From Cellulomonas xiejunii (lineage in GTDB: Bacteria; Actinomycetota; Actinomycetes; Actinomycetales; Cellulomonadaceae), in contig NZ_CP101987.1 in the NCBI RefSeq assembly GCF_024508315.1, positions 3,162,001 to 3,226,000 of the forward strand: a stretch of 64,000 nt of DNA, given 5' to 3'. Shown here in pieces: positions 35,035 to 43,808 of the stretch. Below the pieces are notes generated by a model. It was given only the letters and a program-made list of their open reading frames with translations, was not told the origin of the DNA and did not search any database. The number at the start of each line of letters is the position of its first letter. Positions within the stretch are counted from its first letter, which is position 1. The position numbers were made by a program, and so were the translations under genes.

Positions 35035-35511
35035 ATGACGGGCCACGCGTTCGTCGGCACGGGCTGGCACTGGCCGGTCGAGACCGACGCCACGGGGGCG
35101 TTCGCGCTGACCGGCGGCACCACGCTGCTCGAGCAGGCGATGTACCTGATCCTGTCCACGACGCCCGGTGAGCGGCCCATGCGCCCGGAGTTCGGGGCGC
35201 GGCTCGCGCAGTTCGTCTTCGAGTCGGGCGACGCGACGACGGCCGGGCGGATCGCCACCGAGGTGCGCACCGCCCTCGCCCGCTGGGAGCCGCGCGTCGA
35301 GGTCCGCGAGGTCGTCGTGACGATCGACCCCGACGAGGCGGCCACGCTGTGGATCGACGTCGCGTACCGGGTCCGCTCCACCAACGACCGTCGCAACCTC
35401 GTCTTCCCGTTCTACGTGATCGGGCGCCACGAGGAGGCCGACGAGCCCCTGCCCGCTCCCCCGCCGGCCGGGACCCCACCCGTCCCCGCGCTCGCCCGGA
35501 GGTCGTCATGA
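35035..35511 (+). CDS. Baseplate gp25/GPW-like protein (Pvc9/Afp9 type)
   Basis: A 158-residue protein of the gp25-like lysozyme-fold baseplate family: WPVETDATGAFALTGGTTLL, STTPGERPMRPEFGARL and VEVREVVVTIDPDE are the family blocks. Despite the historical name it has no lysozyme activity; it starts sheath assembly at the baseplate. ATG 35035 is preceded by GGCGGGGAGG. The stop overlaps the next start (ATGA). Confidence 0.94.
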   Translation: MTGHAFVGTGWHWPVETDATGAFALTGGTTLLEQAMYLILSTTPGERPMRPEFGARLAQFVFESGDATTAGRIATEVRTALARWEPRVEVREVVVTIDPDEAATLWIDVAYRVRSTNDRRNLVFPFYVIGRHEEADEPLPAPPPAGTPPVPALARRSS

Positions 35512-37472
35512 CCCTGCCCACCCCGCGCCTGGACGACCGCACGTTCCAGGACCTCGTCGACGAGGCGAAACGGCACGTGCAGCGCCGGTGCCCCGCCTGG
35601 ACGGACCACAACGTGTCCGACCCCGGCGTGACGCTCATCGAGACCTTCGCGTGGATGACCGAGCTGCTGCTCTACCGCGTCAACCGCGTGCCGGACCGCA
35701 TGCACCTGACCTTCCTCGACCTGCTGGGCGTGCAGCTCTTCCCGCCGCGGGCGGCACGCGCCGAGGTCACGTTCCGGCTGTCGTCGCACCACGACGAGGA
35801 GGTCGTCGTACCGGCCGGGACCGTCGTGTCGACGCGTCGCGCGGCGGACCGTCCGCCTGTCGCCTTCACGACGGTGGCGCCGCTGGTCGTGCCGCCCTCG
35901 TCGTCGCAGGCCGTCCTGACGATCGCCGCCGCCGGACGCACGGTCGACCGCACCCCGGGACTGGGCGTCGGCGACGGGTTCGCCGCGTTCGGCGAGCCGC
36001 CCGTCATCGGCGACGCGCTCTACGTGGGTCTCGACGCCCCGGCGCCGTCGTGCGTGCTGCTCGTGCAGGTGGTGTGCCGCGTCGGTGGGCACGGCATCGA
36101 CCCGCACCGCCCGCCCCTGGTGTGGGAGGCGTGGACGCCGGACGGCTGGCAGGTGTGCGCGGTCGAGCGTGACGACACGCTGGGCCTCAACGTGCCGGGC
36201 GCCGTCGAGCTGCACGTGCCGGACGGCCACGAGCGCTCGACGGTCGGTGACGTGGACGCCGCCTGGTTGCGGTGCCGTGTCGTGCGCGCGACCCACGCGT
36301 ACCGCTCGTCCCCCGTCGTGGTGTCGCTGACGGCGGCCACCGTGGGCGGGGACGTCGAGGCGGTCCACGCCGAGCCGGTCGTCGACGAGCCGCTCGGCAC
36401 GTCCGACGGCACCGCCGGCCAGGTCCTGACGCTCAGCCGCCCACCCGTCCTCGACGAGCCCGACCGGCCCGTGGTGCTCGAGGTCGGCCGGACCGCCGCC
36501 CGAGCGGACGAGGCCATGACGTGGGAGCCGTGGCAGGTCGTCGACGACGTGGCGTCCGCCGGGCCCGACGACCGGGTCTGCATGCTCGACCACACGACGG
36601 GCGAGCTGCGGTTCGGTCCGCAGGTGCGCTCGGCCGACGGGTCGGTGCGCCCGTACGGCGCCGTCCCGCCGCTGGGCGCACCCCTGCGTGTCACGTACCG
36701 GACGGGTGGCGGCGCGGGGGGCAACGTCGCGGCGCGCACGCTCGCGGTGCTGCGGACGTCGGTGCCGTACGTCGCGGCCGTGTGGAACCGGCGCGCGGCG
36801 GCGGGGGGCGTCGACGGCGAGACCGTCGCGGAGGCCCGCGAGCGCGGACCGCTGGAGCTACGCACGCGCGGCCGTGCCGTCACCGCCGAGGACTACGTCC
36901 ACCTGGTGCGGCACGCCGCACCAGAGCTGGCACGCGTGCACTGCGTCCCCGTCACGGACGGCCCCGACGCACCCGGCCTGCGTGTGCTCGTCGTCCCGGC
37001 GGCGGCGACGGGTGACCCGTTCCTCGACCTCAAGGACCTGCAGCTGCCCGACGACGCGCGCGACCGGGTGCTGGCCGCCGTCGACGCGGCACGGGTCGTG
37101 GGGTTCCGGGTGGCCGTCGAGCCGCCGTCGTACGTGGGCGTCCGCGTCGACGCGCGCGTCCGGGTGCGCCCGGGCGCCGACCCGCGCACGGTCGAGCACG
37201 CGGGCGTCGACGCCCTGTTCCGGTACTTCAGCCCGCTGACCGGTGGACCGGACGGCGACGGCTGGCCGCTGGGACGGCCGGTGCAGCCGGGCGAGGCGCA
37301 CGCGGTGCTCGCACGCGTCCCCGGTGTCGACTACGTCGAGGACGTCGTCCTGCTGCGCGCCAACCCGCTGGACCGCTCGGTGTCCACCCCGCAGGACCGC
37401 ATCGACCTCGACGCGACCCACGTGGTCCTCAGCGTCGAGCACACGGTCACGGCCACGAGCGCAGCCTCATGA
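35508..37472 (+). CDS. Large baseplate protein, gpJ-like (Pvc11/Afp11 type)
   Basis: A 654-residue putative baseplate assembly protein. The N-terminus (CPAWTDHNVSDPGVTLIETF, AWMTELLLYRVNRVPD) is diagnostic of this eCIS wedge component; later blocks (RTGGGAGGNVAARTL, LRTRGRAVTAEDYVHLVRHA, VDARVRVRPGAD) are like phage gpJ. It forms the triangular wedges that hold the baseplate and trigger contraction. Coupled to the gp25-like gene by ATGA; followed by a 166-bp gap that holds a strong palindrome. Confidence 0.94.
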   Translation: MTLPTPRLDDRTFQDLVDEAKRHVQRRCPAWTDHNVSDPGVTLIETFAWMTELLLYRVNRVPDRMHLTFLDLLGVQLFPPRAARAEVTFRLSSHHDEEVVVPAGTVVSTRRAADRPPVAFTTVAPLVVPPSSSQAVLTIAAAGRTVDRTPGLGVGDGFAAFGEPPVIGDALYVGLDAPAPSCVLLVQVVCRVGGHGIDPHRPPLVWEAWTPDGWQVCAVERDDTLGLNVPGAVELHVPDGHERSTVGDVDAAWLRCRVVRATHAYRSSPVVVSLTAATVGGDVEAVHAEPVVDEPLGTSDGTAGQVLTLSRPPVLDEPDRPVVLEVGRTAARADEAMTWEPWQVVDDVASAGPDDRVCMLDHTTGELRFGPQVRSADGSVRPYGAVPPLGAPLRVTYRTGGGAGGNVAARTLAVLRTSVPYVAAVWNRRAAAGGVDGETVAEARERGPLELRTRGRAVTAEDYVHLVRHAAPELARVHCVPVTDGPDAPGLRVLVVPAAATGDPFLDLKDLQLPDDARDRVLAAVDAARVVGFRVAVEPPSYVGVRVDARVRVRPGADPRTVEHAGVDALFRYFSPLTGGPDGDGWPLGRPVQPGEAHAVLARVPGVDYVEDVVLLRANPLDRSVSTPQDRIDLDATHVVLSVEHTVTATSAAS

Positions 37473-37537
37473 CCGCCCGGTCCCCCACCCCGACCAACCC
37501 GCCCCTCCCCACCAGCCACCACCCCCTCCCCATCCGC

Positions 37538-37593
37538 CGAACTCGTCCTTCGGCGGCTTTCGAGGCTCCTATCGCCGCCGAAGGACGAGTTCG
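37538..37593. repeat. Perfect 20-bp palindrome inside the eCIS operon
   Basis: CGAACTCGTCCTTCGGCGGC at 37538-37557 is repeated as an exact inverted copy at 37574-37593, with a 16-nt loop. It lies between the gpJ-like gene and the gpI-like gene, 45 bp before the GTG at 37639, within the only sizeable gap of the structural operon. A diverged copy of the same element is at 29341-29387. It could attenuate transcription or stabilise RNA ends, or be a dispersed REP-like element. Confidence 0.85.
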
Positions 37594-37638
37594 AGCCCCT
37601 GGGGGGCGAGTTCGGTCGGGGGTTCGTAGGGGTGGGTC

Positions 37639-38196
37639 GTGAGTCGGCAGCGGGGGGTCGACGTGCGGCCGGCGGCCGTGGCCGTGTCGCTGGTCGACGG
37701 GCTGCCCGAGGCGTTCGTCGCGTCACCGGGCACCGTCGCGTTCGTGCGGGCGTTCGACGACGGCTTCGCGCCGTTCGCCACCGTGCTGGACCACCTGCCC
37801 GCGTACGCCGACCCGCGGTACGCGCCCGACGACCTGGTCCGGTGGGTCGCGTCGTGGCTGGCTCCCGCTGTCGCGGCGCGGCGCCCGGCCACGCTGCTGC
37901 GTGCGCACCTGCCCGACCTGGTGACGTCGGCGGTGGCCCGCGGCACGCTGCGGGGTGTCGTCGCCGCCGTGCGCGCGTGCACGGGCTGCGACCCGGAGGT
38001 CACCGACAGCGGCGGCACCGCGTGGAGCCGCCGTCCCCTCGGCCCGATGCCCGGTTCGGCGCGTCTGCACCTCGACGTCGGTGTCCGTCTGCTGCCGGAC
38101 GAGCCGGACCCCGACGACGTCCTCGACCTGGTCCGGGCCGTCGTCGAGGACGTGCGCCCCGTGCACGTCCCCACGACGGTCCGCCTGCTCGCATGA
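37639..38196 (+). CDS. Baseplate/tail protein gpI-like (Pvc12/Afp12 type)
   Basis: A 185-residue protein with blocks LPEAFVASPGTVAFVRAFDD, LDHLPAYADPRYAPDDLVRW and ASWLAPAV, typical of the phage tail protein I group that joins the gpJ-like wedge in the baseplate. In fibre-bearing particles it connects to tail fibres, but no fibre gene follows here. GTG start 37639 follows GGGGTGGGTC. Last gene of the structural operon, convergent with the BTAD regulator. Confidence 0.88.
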   Translation: MSRQRGVDVRPAAVAVSLVDGLPEAFVASPGTVAFVRAFDDGFAPFATVLDHLPAYADPRYAPDDLVRWVASWLAPAVAARRPATLLRAHLPDLVTSAVARGTLRGVVAAVRACTGCDPEVTDSGGTAWSRRPLGPMPGSARLHLDVGVRLLPDEPDPDDVLDLVRAVVEDVRPVHVPTTVRLLA

Positions 38197-38246
38197 CCGC
38201 CGCCGCCCGAGCCACGACCAGCAGGACCCCCCGCACGGAGGTCCGG

Positions 38247-41189
38247 TCAGGGCACCGCGAGGGTGCGGGCGGTCGGCGCCGGCGCGACGCCGAGCTCGTC
38301 CAGCACGGCGGCGTACTCGCGCCGGGCGGCCGCCGCGGCCGCCGGACGCCCGTCGGTGACCAGGCCGCTGACCAGACGGCGCCACAGGTCGTCCTGGAAC
38401 CGGTCGAGCACCAGGCCACGACGGACCGCCGCGACCGCGCCCGACGTGTCGCCGCGTGCCATCAGCAGGTCCGCGAGGGTCGCGCACGCCCGCACCACGT
38501 CGGCCCGGACGCTCTCACGCGGCCCGACGACCCACTCCGCCGTCCCGTCCTGCGGCAGCAGCTCGGCGGCGCCCGCCTCGACGACGCGCTGCAGGGCGAC
38601 CAGGGCCGTCGCCTCGTCCCCGGCGGCGAGCGCGACGTCCGCAGCGCGCGACGCGAGCTCGAGCCGGCGCACGTCGTGCACCGTCCGCCCGTCGGTGCCC
38701 AGCGCGTAACCCTGCTCCACGCGCCGCAGCACGGCCCCGGCGCCGGGGTGCGCCACGTCGAGCGCGCGTCGCACGTCGCTGACGGCCACCTGCAGGGAGT
38801 GGTGCCCCCGCTCGGGGAGGCGGCCCGGCCAGAACCACTCGACGAGCCGGTCGCGGTGCACCGGTGCCGGCGCGGACAGCGCGAGCGCCCGCAGGAGCGC
38901 GGCGTGCTGCGGGCGCAGGCTCGACGTCGTCACGGTGGACCCGCCCACCTCGAGACGGAAGTCCCCCAGGCACCGCACGTCCACCGCGGGAACGGCGGCG
39001 GGCGCCGCGGCCACGGGACCGGAGACGACCGCGGTGCTGGGAACGCCCGCTGCGGCGGGGAGGGTGCGTCGGGCGACCAGACGCACCCACGCCTGGACGC
39101 CCGCGGCGCGCGCGATCCGTCCCCACCTGTCGGCCGGTGCGCCGAGCGCGACGAGCACGAGCGCGTGGGGCACCGGGCCGCACCGGGCCGCATCCTCCTC
39201 GAGGCCCACGGCGGGCGGCTCACCTCCCTGCCGCACCTGCGCGACCGCCGCCGCGGCACGCGCCCACACCCCGAGTGCCGGTGCGTCGAGCGCGTCGAGC
39301 GCATCGGCTGCGTGCCGTGCCGTGGCGACGGTCTGCGGGCGGTCCTGCGCGAGCGGCGCGGAGCTCAGCGCGTCGAGCAGCCCGAGGAGCGCCGCGCCCC
39401 AGGCGTCCCCCACCCCGAGGCAGCGTTCGCGCAGGTGGCGCAGGCCGTCGGCACCCGTGTCGGGGCGGCTCGCGAGCTCCAGGCCGTCCGCCAGGCGCTC
39501 GAGCGCGGGTGCCCCCACGAGCTTGGCGGCGGTCTGGGCCCGCTCACGCGCGTCGCGCGCACCCCGTCCGTGCAGGAGCGTGAGGCACGCGGCCTGGCCG
39601 AGCAGCGCGACCGCCTCGACGACCGGCTCGGCGGTGGCGCGTGCCTGCACGGCGGCGAACCGTCGCGTCGCCGCCCGCACGTCGGCCCCCACGAGTCCCG
39701 CGACGGCGACGGCCAGGGCGCGCCCCACGTCGTCCCCGGGGTCGGTCGCGACGTACTGACGGGGCCGCCCGAGCGCACGGCGCACCAGGGCCACCCAGTC
39801 CGTCGACGCGCCCACCGGCGGCTCCACCCACGCGTGCACCATGCGTCGCTCGCGCGCCACGAGCGCACGGCGCGACCCGGTGGCCGCGCGGTCCCCCGCG
39901 ACGGTGTACGCCTCGAGCGCCGCCGCCAGCGCCCCCTCGACGAGGTGCCGACGCGCGACCGCGAGCGCGACCCACGGGTCGGAGTCGCGGATCGCGACGG
40001 GCAGGAGGTCGAGCCAGGGCCCAGGGCGGCCCGCGAGGTCGTCGCCGCCGACGGTCAGCACCTGCCGGGCGGCGTCCCAGTCCTGCGCACGGCACGACGA
40101 GCGCAGGGCGTCGTCGTACTCGCCCGCCGTGAGCGCGAGGGCCGCCGCCCGCCGGTGCAGCTCGCGCGCGACCGCCCCGCCGCCCCGGTCGGCGAGCGTG
40201 TCGAGGAGGTAGCCGCGCACGACGTCGTGGCACTCGTACAGCGTGCCGTCCGCGTCGTCGACGGCCGCGAGCAGGCCGTGGCGGTGCGCCGCGGCGAGCA
40301 GCCGCGCGCTGGAGTCGGTGCCGAGCAGCGCGTCGCACCGGTCGGCCGAGAGCCTGCCCAGCACGGACGTGCGCACCAGGAACTCGCGCACCGACGCGGG
40401 AAGCCGGTCCAGCACGTGCCCCGCGAGGTAGTCGGCGACGGCCGGCCCGCGACCTGCGCGCTCGAGCAGGCGGCTGCGGCTGCTGGCGGGACGGTCGCGC
40501 GTGGCGAGGTGGAAGAGCTCGAGCCCTGCGGCCCAACCGCGCGTGCGCTGCGTGAGCTCGGCGACCTCCGCCGCGCGCAGGGGTGCCGCGTGGTGGCCTC
40601 GGAACAGCTCGTCCACCTCCCACGTGCGGAACCGCAGGGCCTCGCCGTCGAGGACGCGCGCGGTGCCGGCGAGCTCGCGGCTGGGGACACCCGCGGGCAT
40701 GCCGCGGCTGCCGAGCACCATCCGCAGCCCTGCGGGCTGGTGCCGGACGAGCAGATCCACGACGTGCGCGGCGCGGCGGCGGTCGACCGTGTGCGCGTCG
40801 TCGAGCACGAGCAGCGCCGGTCCGGCGAGTCCGTCGCCGAGGGCCGCCAGAGCGTCGTCGGCCGTGTGCCACGGGCCGGGCCGCTCGACCCACGGCAGCG
40901 CGACGCACGCCGCGTGCAGGTGCCGGACCAGCGCCTCCGGGTCGTCGAGCGCGGGGTCGAGCGTGACCCAGGCGACCGGCAGCCCGCACGCGTCGGCGAC
41001 GTGCGCGAGCAGCGTCGTCTTGCCGCACCCGGGGCCGGCGACGACGGCGACGAGGTGTGCCGCCGAGGGCCCGACGAGCTGGGTCAGCAGGCGTGCCCGC
41101 CGCAGACCGGTCGGCTCCGGGCGCGCGACGCGCGAGCGCAGCACCGGAGTCGACCCGGTGCTCGCAGGCAGGTCGTCGGCCGCTCCCAT
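38247..41189 (-). CDS. MalT-type P-loop / BTAD (SARP-like) transcriptional regulator
   Basis: A 980-residue regulator. The N-terminal third is an NTPase of the MalT/STAND kind (VVAGPGCGKTTLLAHVADA, ALLVLDDAHTVDRRRAAHVV). A long helical repeat region follows. The last 250 residues are an OmpR-like winged helix plus a BTAD domain (CLGDFRLEVGGSTVTTSSLR, HHSLQVAVSDVRRALDV). This order, NTPase first and DNA-binding last, differs from classical SARPs. ATG 41189 has AGGGGAG upstream. It converges on the eCIS operon and is divergent from the M23-like/zinc-ribbon pair, which makes it a good candidate for control of the eCIS. Signal unknown. Confidence 0.88.
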   Translation of the reverse strand: MGAADDLPASTGSTPVLRSRVARPEPTGLRRARLLTQLVGPSAAHLVAVVAGPGCGKTTLLAHVADACGLPVAWVTLDPALDDPEALVRHLHAACVALPWVERPGPWHTADDALAALGDGLAGPALLVLDDAHTVDRRRAAHVVDLLVRHQPAGLRMVLGSRGMPAGVPSRELAGTARVLDGEALRFRTWEVDELFRGHHAAPLRAAEVAELTQRTRGWAAGLELFHLATRDRPASSRSRLLERAGRGPAVADYLAGHVLDRLPASVREFLVRTSVLGRLSADRCDALLGTDSSARLLAAAHRHGLLAAVDDADGTLYECHDVVRGYLLDTLADRGGGAVARELHRRAAALALTAGEYDDALRSSCRAQDWDAARQVLTVGGDDLAGRPGPWLDLLPVAIRDSDPWVALAVARRHLVEGALAAALEAYTVAGDRAATGSRRALVARERRMVHAWVEPPVGASTDWVALVRRALGRPRQYVATDPGDDVGRALAVAVAGLVGADVRAATRRFAAVQARATAEPVVEAVALLGQAACLTLLHGRGARDARERAQTAAKLVGAPALERLADGLELASRPDTGADGLRHLRERCLGVGDAWGAALLGLLDALSSAPLAQDRPQTVATARHAADALDALDAPALGVWARAAAAVAQVRQGGEPPAVGLEEDAARCGPVPHALVLVALGAPADRWGRIARAAGVQAWVRLVARRTLPAAAGVPSTAVVSGPVAAAPAAVPAVDVRCLGDFRLEVGGSTVTTSSLRPQHAALLRALALSAPAPVHRDRLVEWFWPGRLPERGHHSLQVAVSDVRRALDVAHPGAGAVLRRVEQGYALGTDGRTVHDVRRLELASRAADVALAAGDEATALVALQRVVEAGAAELLPQDGTAEWVVGPRESVRADVVRACATLADLLMARGDTSGAVAAVRRGLVLDRFQDDLWRRLVSGLVTDGRPAAAAAARREYAAVLDELGVAPAPTARTLAVP

Positions 41190-41309
41190 GCGTCTCCCCT
41201 GCGCTTCACCCTCGGCCCCCGCGCGGGTGTCACGTACGCTGACCGTAGCGCCGGACCAACCGTACGAACAGGACGATTCTCCGGCGAGGCCGGGCGAGGG
41301 GACGCGGTC
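41190..41309. promoter_or_regulatory. Divergent promoter region between BTAD regulator and membrane module
   Basis: 120 bp between two start codons. It contains GTCACGTACGCTGACCGTAG and ACCAACCGTACGAACAGGAC; CGTACG is present twice within about 40 bp. No clear -35/-10 pair can be defended by eye. Regulatory use is inferred from position. Confidence 0.4.
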
Positions 41310-42083
41310 GTGCAGCACCCGGGCGGGGGGCCGGACACGGCGGACGGGTCGCAGGACGACCTGTCCGACCTTCTCGCGCCCGCCGACGTGCAGTTCCGAC
41401 CGGCACCACCGGTGACGCGACCCCGCCGCCGGCCCGCGCCGGTGCCGGCGCAGCCCGTGGACACCGTGGAGACGGCACTCCCGGATCTCACCCGGCACCG
41501 GACGCCGTCGGCCCCTGGCGCGCCGGCGGCACCTGATGCGCCGTCGCCGGACGCGCCGCCGGACACCACCGGGCCGCCCGCTCCTCCGGCACGACCGGAC
41601 GACGTCGTGACGTTCGGCCGCTGGTTCCAGCCGGTCGCGGGCGGCGTCCTGCCACGACCGGACCCTGACGAGCCGGTGGTGGCGGTGATCCGGGCGGCTC
41701 CCGGCAGCTCCGTGCACGCGATCACGGCGGGGCACGCGCGACGGGCCCCCGTGACGCTCGCGGCCGGCGGGCTCGAGCTCGCGGGTGACGACGGCACGAC
41801 GCTCGTCCTCACGGCGCCGCCCGACACCGCGTGGGTGCGCGACGACGAGGACGTCGCCGCCGGGGAGGTCGTCGGCGTGCTCCCGACCGGCGACGGCGGC
41901 GGGGGCGACGTCGAGCTGCGGGTCCTGGTGATCGGGCCGCAGGGGGTGCCCCGCGACGCGGTGGACGCGTTGGTCGGGCTGCCCGACCCCGGCGAGCTCG
42001 ACCTGGGCCCAGGGCTGGGCACGGACCCGTTCGCCCTGGACCTCGAGATCGCCGGTCGCGCCGACGTGCCCGGTGCGTCGTGA
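41310..42083 (+). CDS. Pro-rich protein with degenerate M23-like domain, eCIS-adjacent
   Basis: A 257-residue protein. The first 100 residues are disordered and Pro/Asp-rich. The rest (VTFGRWFQPVAGGVLPRPDP, SSVHAITAGHARRAPV, VRDDEDVAAGEVVGVLPTGD) has the strand order of the M23 lysostaphin-type fold but lacks the metal-binding HxxxD and HxH motifs, so it is probably not a peptidase. No signal peptide. GTG 41310 has GCGAGGGG upstream. It is coupled to the zinc-ribbon membrane protein by GTGA. The fold call is tentative. Confidence 0.6.
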   Translation: MQHPGGGPDTADGSQDDLSDLLAPADVQFRPAPPVTRPRRRPAPVPAQPVDTVETALPDLTRHRTPSAPGAPAAPDAPSPDAPPDTTGPPAPPARPDDVVTFGRWFQPVAGGVLPRPDPDEPVVAVIRAAPGSSVHAITAGHARRAPVTLAAGGLELAGDDGTTLVLTAPPDTAWVRDDEDVAAGEVVGVLPTGDGGGGDVELRVLVIGPQGVPRDAVDALVGLPDPGELDLGPGLGTDPFALDLEIAGRADVPGAS

Positions 42084-43783
42084 CGACCTGTCCGCGATGC
42101 GGGCACGACAACGCCGACGACGCGCTGCTGTGCGGCACCTGCCGCGCGTACCTGGGGTGGACGCGACGCACGGACGGCCCGCCACCCGGCACGCCGACGA
42201 CGGTGGCCCCGGTCCCGCCGACGCCTGTGCCCCCGTCCGACCCGGCGGCCCCGCGCCCGACGCCCGACGACCCGCCGACTCCCGCCGACCCCTCGCCACC
42301 CGCCGCCCCCGCCGTACGGGGCACGACACCGCCGGCACCGATCGCGGTCCCGCACGACCGGACGGCGGCACCGCGTCCCGTCCAGGTGCCCGCTGCCGGA
42401 CCGCCGCGGCGCGCTCCCCGGGCGCCGGCTCCCCCGCCGCCCTCGCCACCGGGCACACCCTCGACACCGGGCGCCCCGGCGGGCCGGTCGGCCTGGACGC
42501 CCCCGACGTCGTCACCTGCGCCCGCCGCCCCCGCCACTGCTCCCGGGCACGGCGACGCGTCAGGTGGGTCCGCACGCGGCGGCGCATCGGGTGGGCCCGC
42601 GCCCGTGCAGGTGTCGCTCGGCCCGTCCGCGCCGCGCACGGCCCGCCCCGACGCGCGCAGCGCCCCGCCGCGCACCATCGGCGTCCGGGTCGCCGCAGGG
42701 CCGTCCCGGATCGACCCGCGGCGCCCCACCGGGCCGGACGTCGACCCACCGGCCCGCACGTCCAGCTTCGAGGCGCTGCAGCCGGACGCCGCGCACGAGG
42801 AGCCGGGCGCGCACGCGGCGCGCACCGGCGGTGCGCGACCGCGGCCGTCCGACGGCGTGCCGGTGTTCGAGGACGCGGTCCGGTGCCCGTCGTGCGGCCG
42901 GGCACTGCCGGTGTCGCGGCGCTTCTGCCGCTGCGGCGCGACCCTGACGCCTCCGGCCGCGCTCGTCGAGGACGACGCGCCACCCGCGACGCCCTGGTAC
43001 CACCGCGCGGCGGGCTCGGGTGCATCGTTCCGGCGACGCCTGCGCACAGCGAACCACGGCGTGCGTGTCGTCTTCGACCGAGGACGCGCAGCCCAGGTGC
43101 ACGTGGCGCGCGCGACCGTCGCACTCGCCGCGGTGGGCCTCGCGGGCGTCGTGGTGCTCCCCCAGGCCGCGGACGTCCGCGACCGCGCCTCCGCGGCCCT
43201 GCAGCAGGTGGACCCGCGCGGCTACACGCGTGTCGCCGGCGTGACGGCCACGACCGACCCGCCTCCTGCGGCCGCGCCCGCCGCAGACCCCGCCGACCCG
43301 GCAACCGACCCGGCAGCCGACCCAGCCCTCCTCCCGGTGGACGATCTCGCCTTCGGCCCGCAGAACGCGGTCGACGGCGCGACCGGGCGCGCCTGGTCGG
43401 TGCCGTGGGCAGCACCCGCCGACGCGGGGCCGCCGTGCGCGCGTCCCGGTGGGGCGCCCACGCTGCTGCTCACCCTGCCCGCCCCGACGGACGTGGACCG
43501 CGTCGGCCTGGTCGTCGGGCTGCCGGAGTCGGCACCGGACCGCGCGCGCCAGGCGGTGCCCGCCCTCGTGGACGTGACGTGGCTGCCCTCAGGCCGCTGC
43601 ACGACGATCGAGCTCACCGACTCCGCGCGGTTGCAGACGCAGGACGTCGCGGACGTGCGCGGGGCGACGTCGGCGCGGGTGGTGGTCGTGGACGCGCACC
43701 TGCCGCAGGACCCGCCGGCGGACCTGCGGGTCGCCGTCGGCGAGGTGGTCGTCCTGTCGCACGGTCGGCTCGGGTCCGGCTGA
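42080..43783 (+). CDS. Zinc-ribbon membrane protein with extracytoplasmic discoidin-like domain
   Basis: A 567-residue protein. The N-terminus is a zinc ribbon (CPRCGHDNADDALLCGTC); a long Pro-rich disordered part follows, then a second ribbon (CPSCGRALPVSRRFCRCG), one membrane helix (TVALAAVGLAGVVVLP) and a C-terminal domain with AVDGATGRAWSVPW and VDRVGLVVGLPES, like the discoidin/NADase-type glycan-binding group. Predicted topology is cytoplasmic N-terminus, outside C-terminus. In layout it resembles the membrane protein (CisA) reported to link Streptomyces contractile particles to the membrane; whether it is homologous needs a search. Coupled to the previous gene. Confidence 0.72.
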   Translation: MTTCPRCGHDNADDALLCGTCRAYLGWTRRTDGPPPGTPTTVAPVPPTPVPPSDPAAPRPTPDDPPTPADPSPPAAPAVRGTTPPAPIAVPHDRTAAPRPVQVPAAGPPRRAPRAPAPPPPSPPGTPSTPGAPAGRSAWTPPTSSPAPAAPATAPGHGDASGGSARGGASGGPAPVQVSLGPSAPRTARPDARSAPPRTIGVRVAAGPSRIDPRRPTGPDVDPPARTSSFEALQPDAAHEEPGAHAARTGGARPRPSDGVPVFEDAVRCPSCGRALPVSRRFCRCGATLTPPAALVEDDAPPATPWYHRAAGSGASFRRRLRTANHGVRVVFDRGRAAQVHVARATVALAAVGLAGVVVLPQAADVRDRASAALQQVDPRGYTRVAGVTATTDPPPAAAPAADPADPATDPAADPALLPVDDLAFGPQNAVDGATGRAWSVPWAAPADAGPPCARPGGAPTLLLTLPAPTDVDRVGLVVGLPESAPDRARQAVPALVDVTWLPSGRCTTIELTDSARLQTQDVADVRGATSARVVVVDAHLPQDPPADLRVAVGEVVVLSHGRLGSG

Positions 43784-43808
43784 CTCCCCGGCGCCGGTGC
43801 CGCCGACG

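Noticed and set aside
32214..35396. 1060-codon minus-strand frame opposite the eCIS baseplate genes
   Set aside because: Antisense to four coupled, family-matched genes; codon positions show the plus strand is coding.
26627..38196. Prophage interpretation of the tail genes
   Set aside because: No capsid, portal, terminase, integrase or lysis cassette; gene types and order are those of an eCIS.
37632..41309. Open frame extending the M23-like gene upstream for 1200 codons
   Set aside because: It runs antisense through the whole BTAD regulator; the GTG at 41310 with its ribosome site is the real start.
41310..42083. Active M23 peptidase next to the eCIS
   Set aside because: The strand pattern fits but the zinc-binding HxxxD and HxH motifs are absent.
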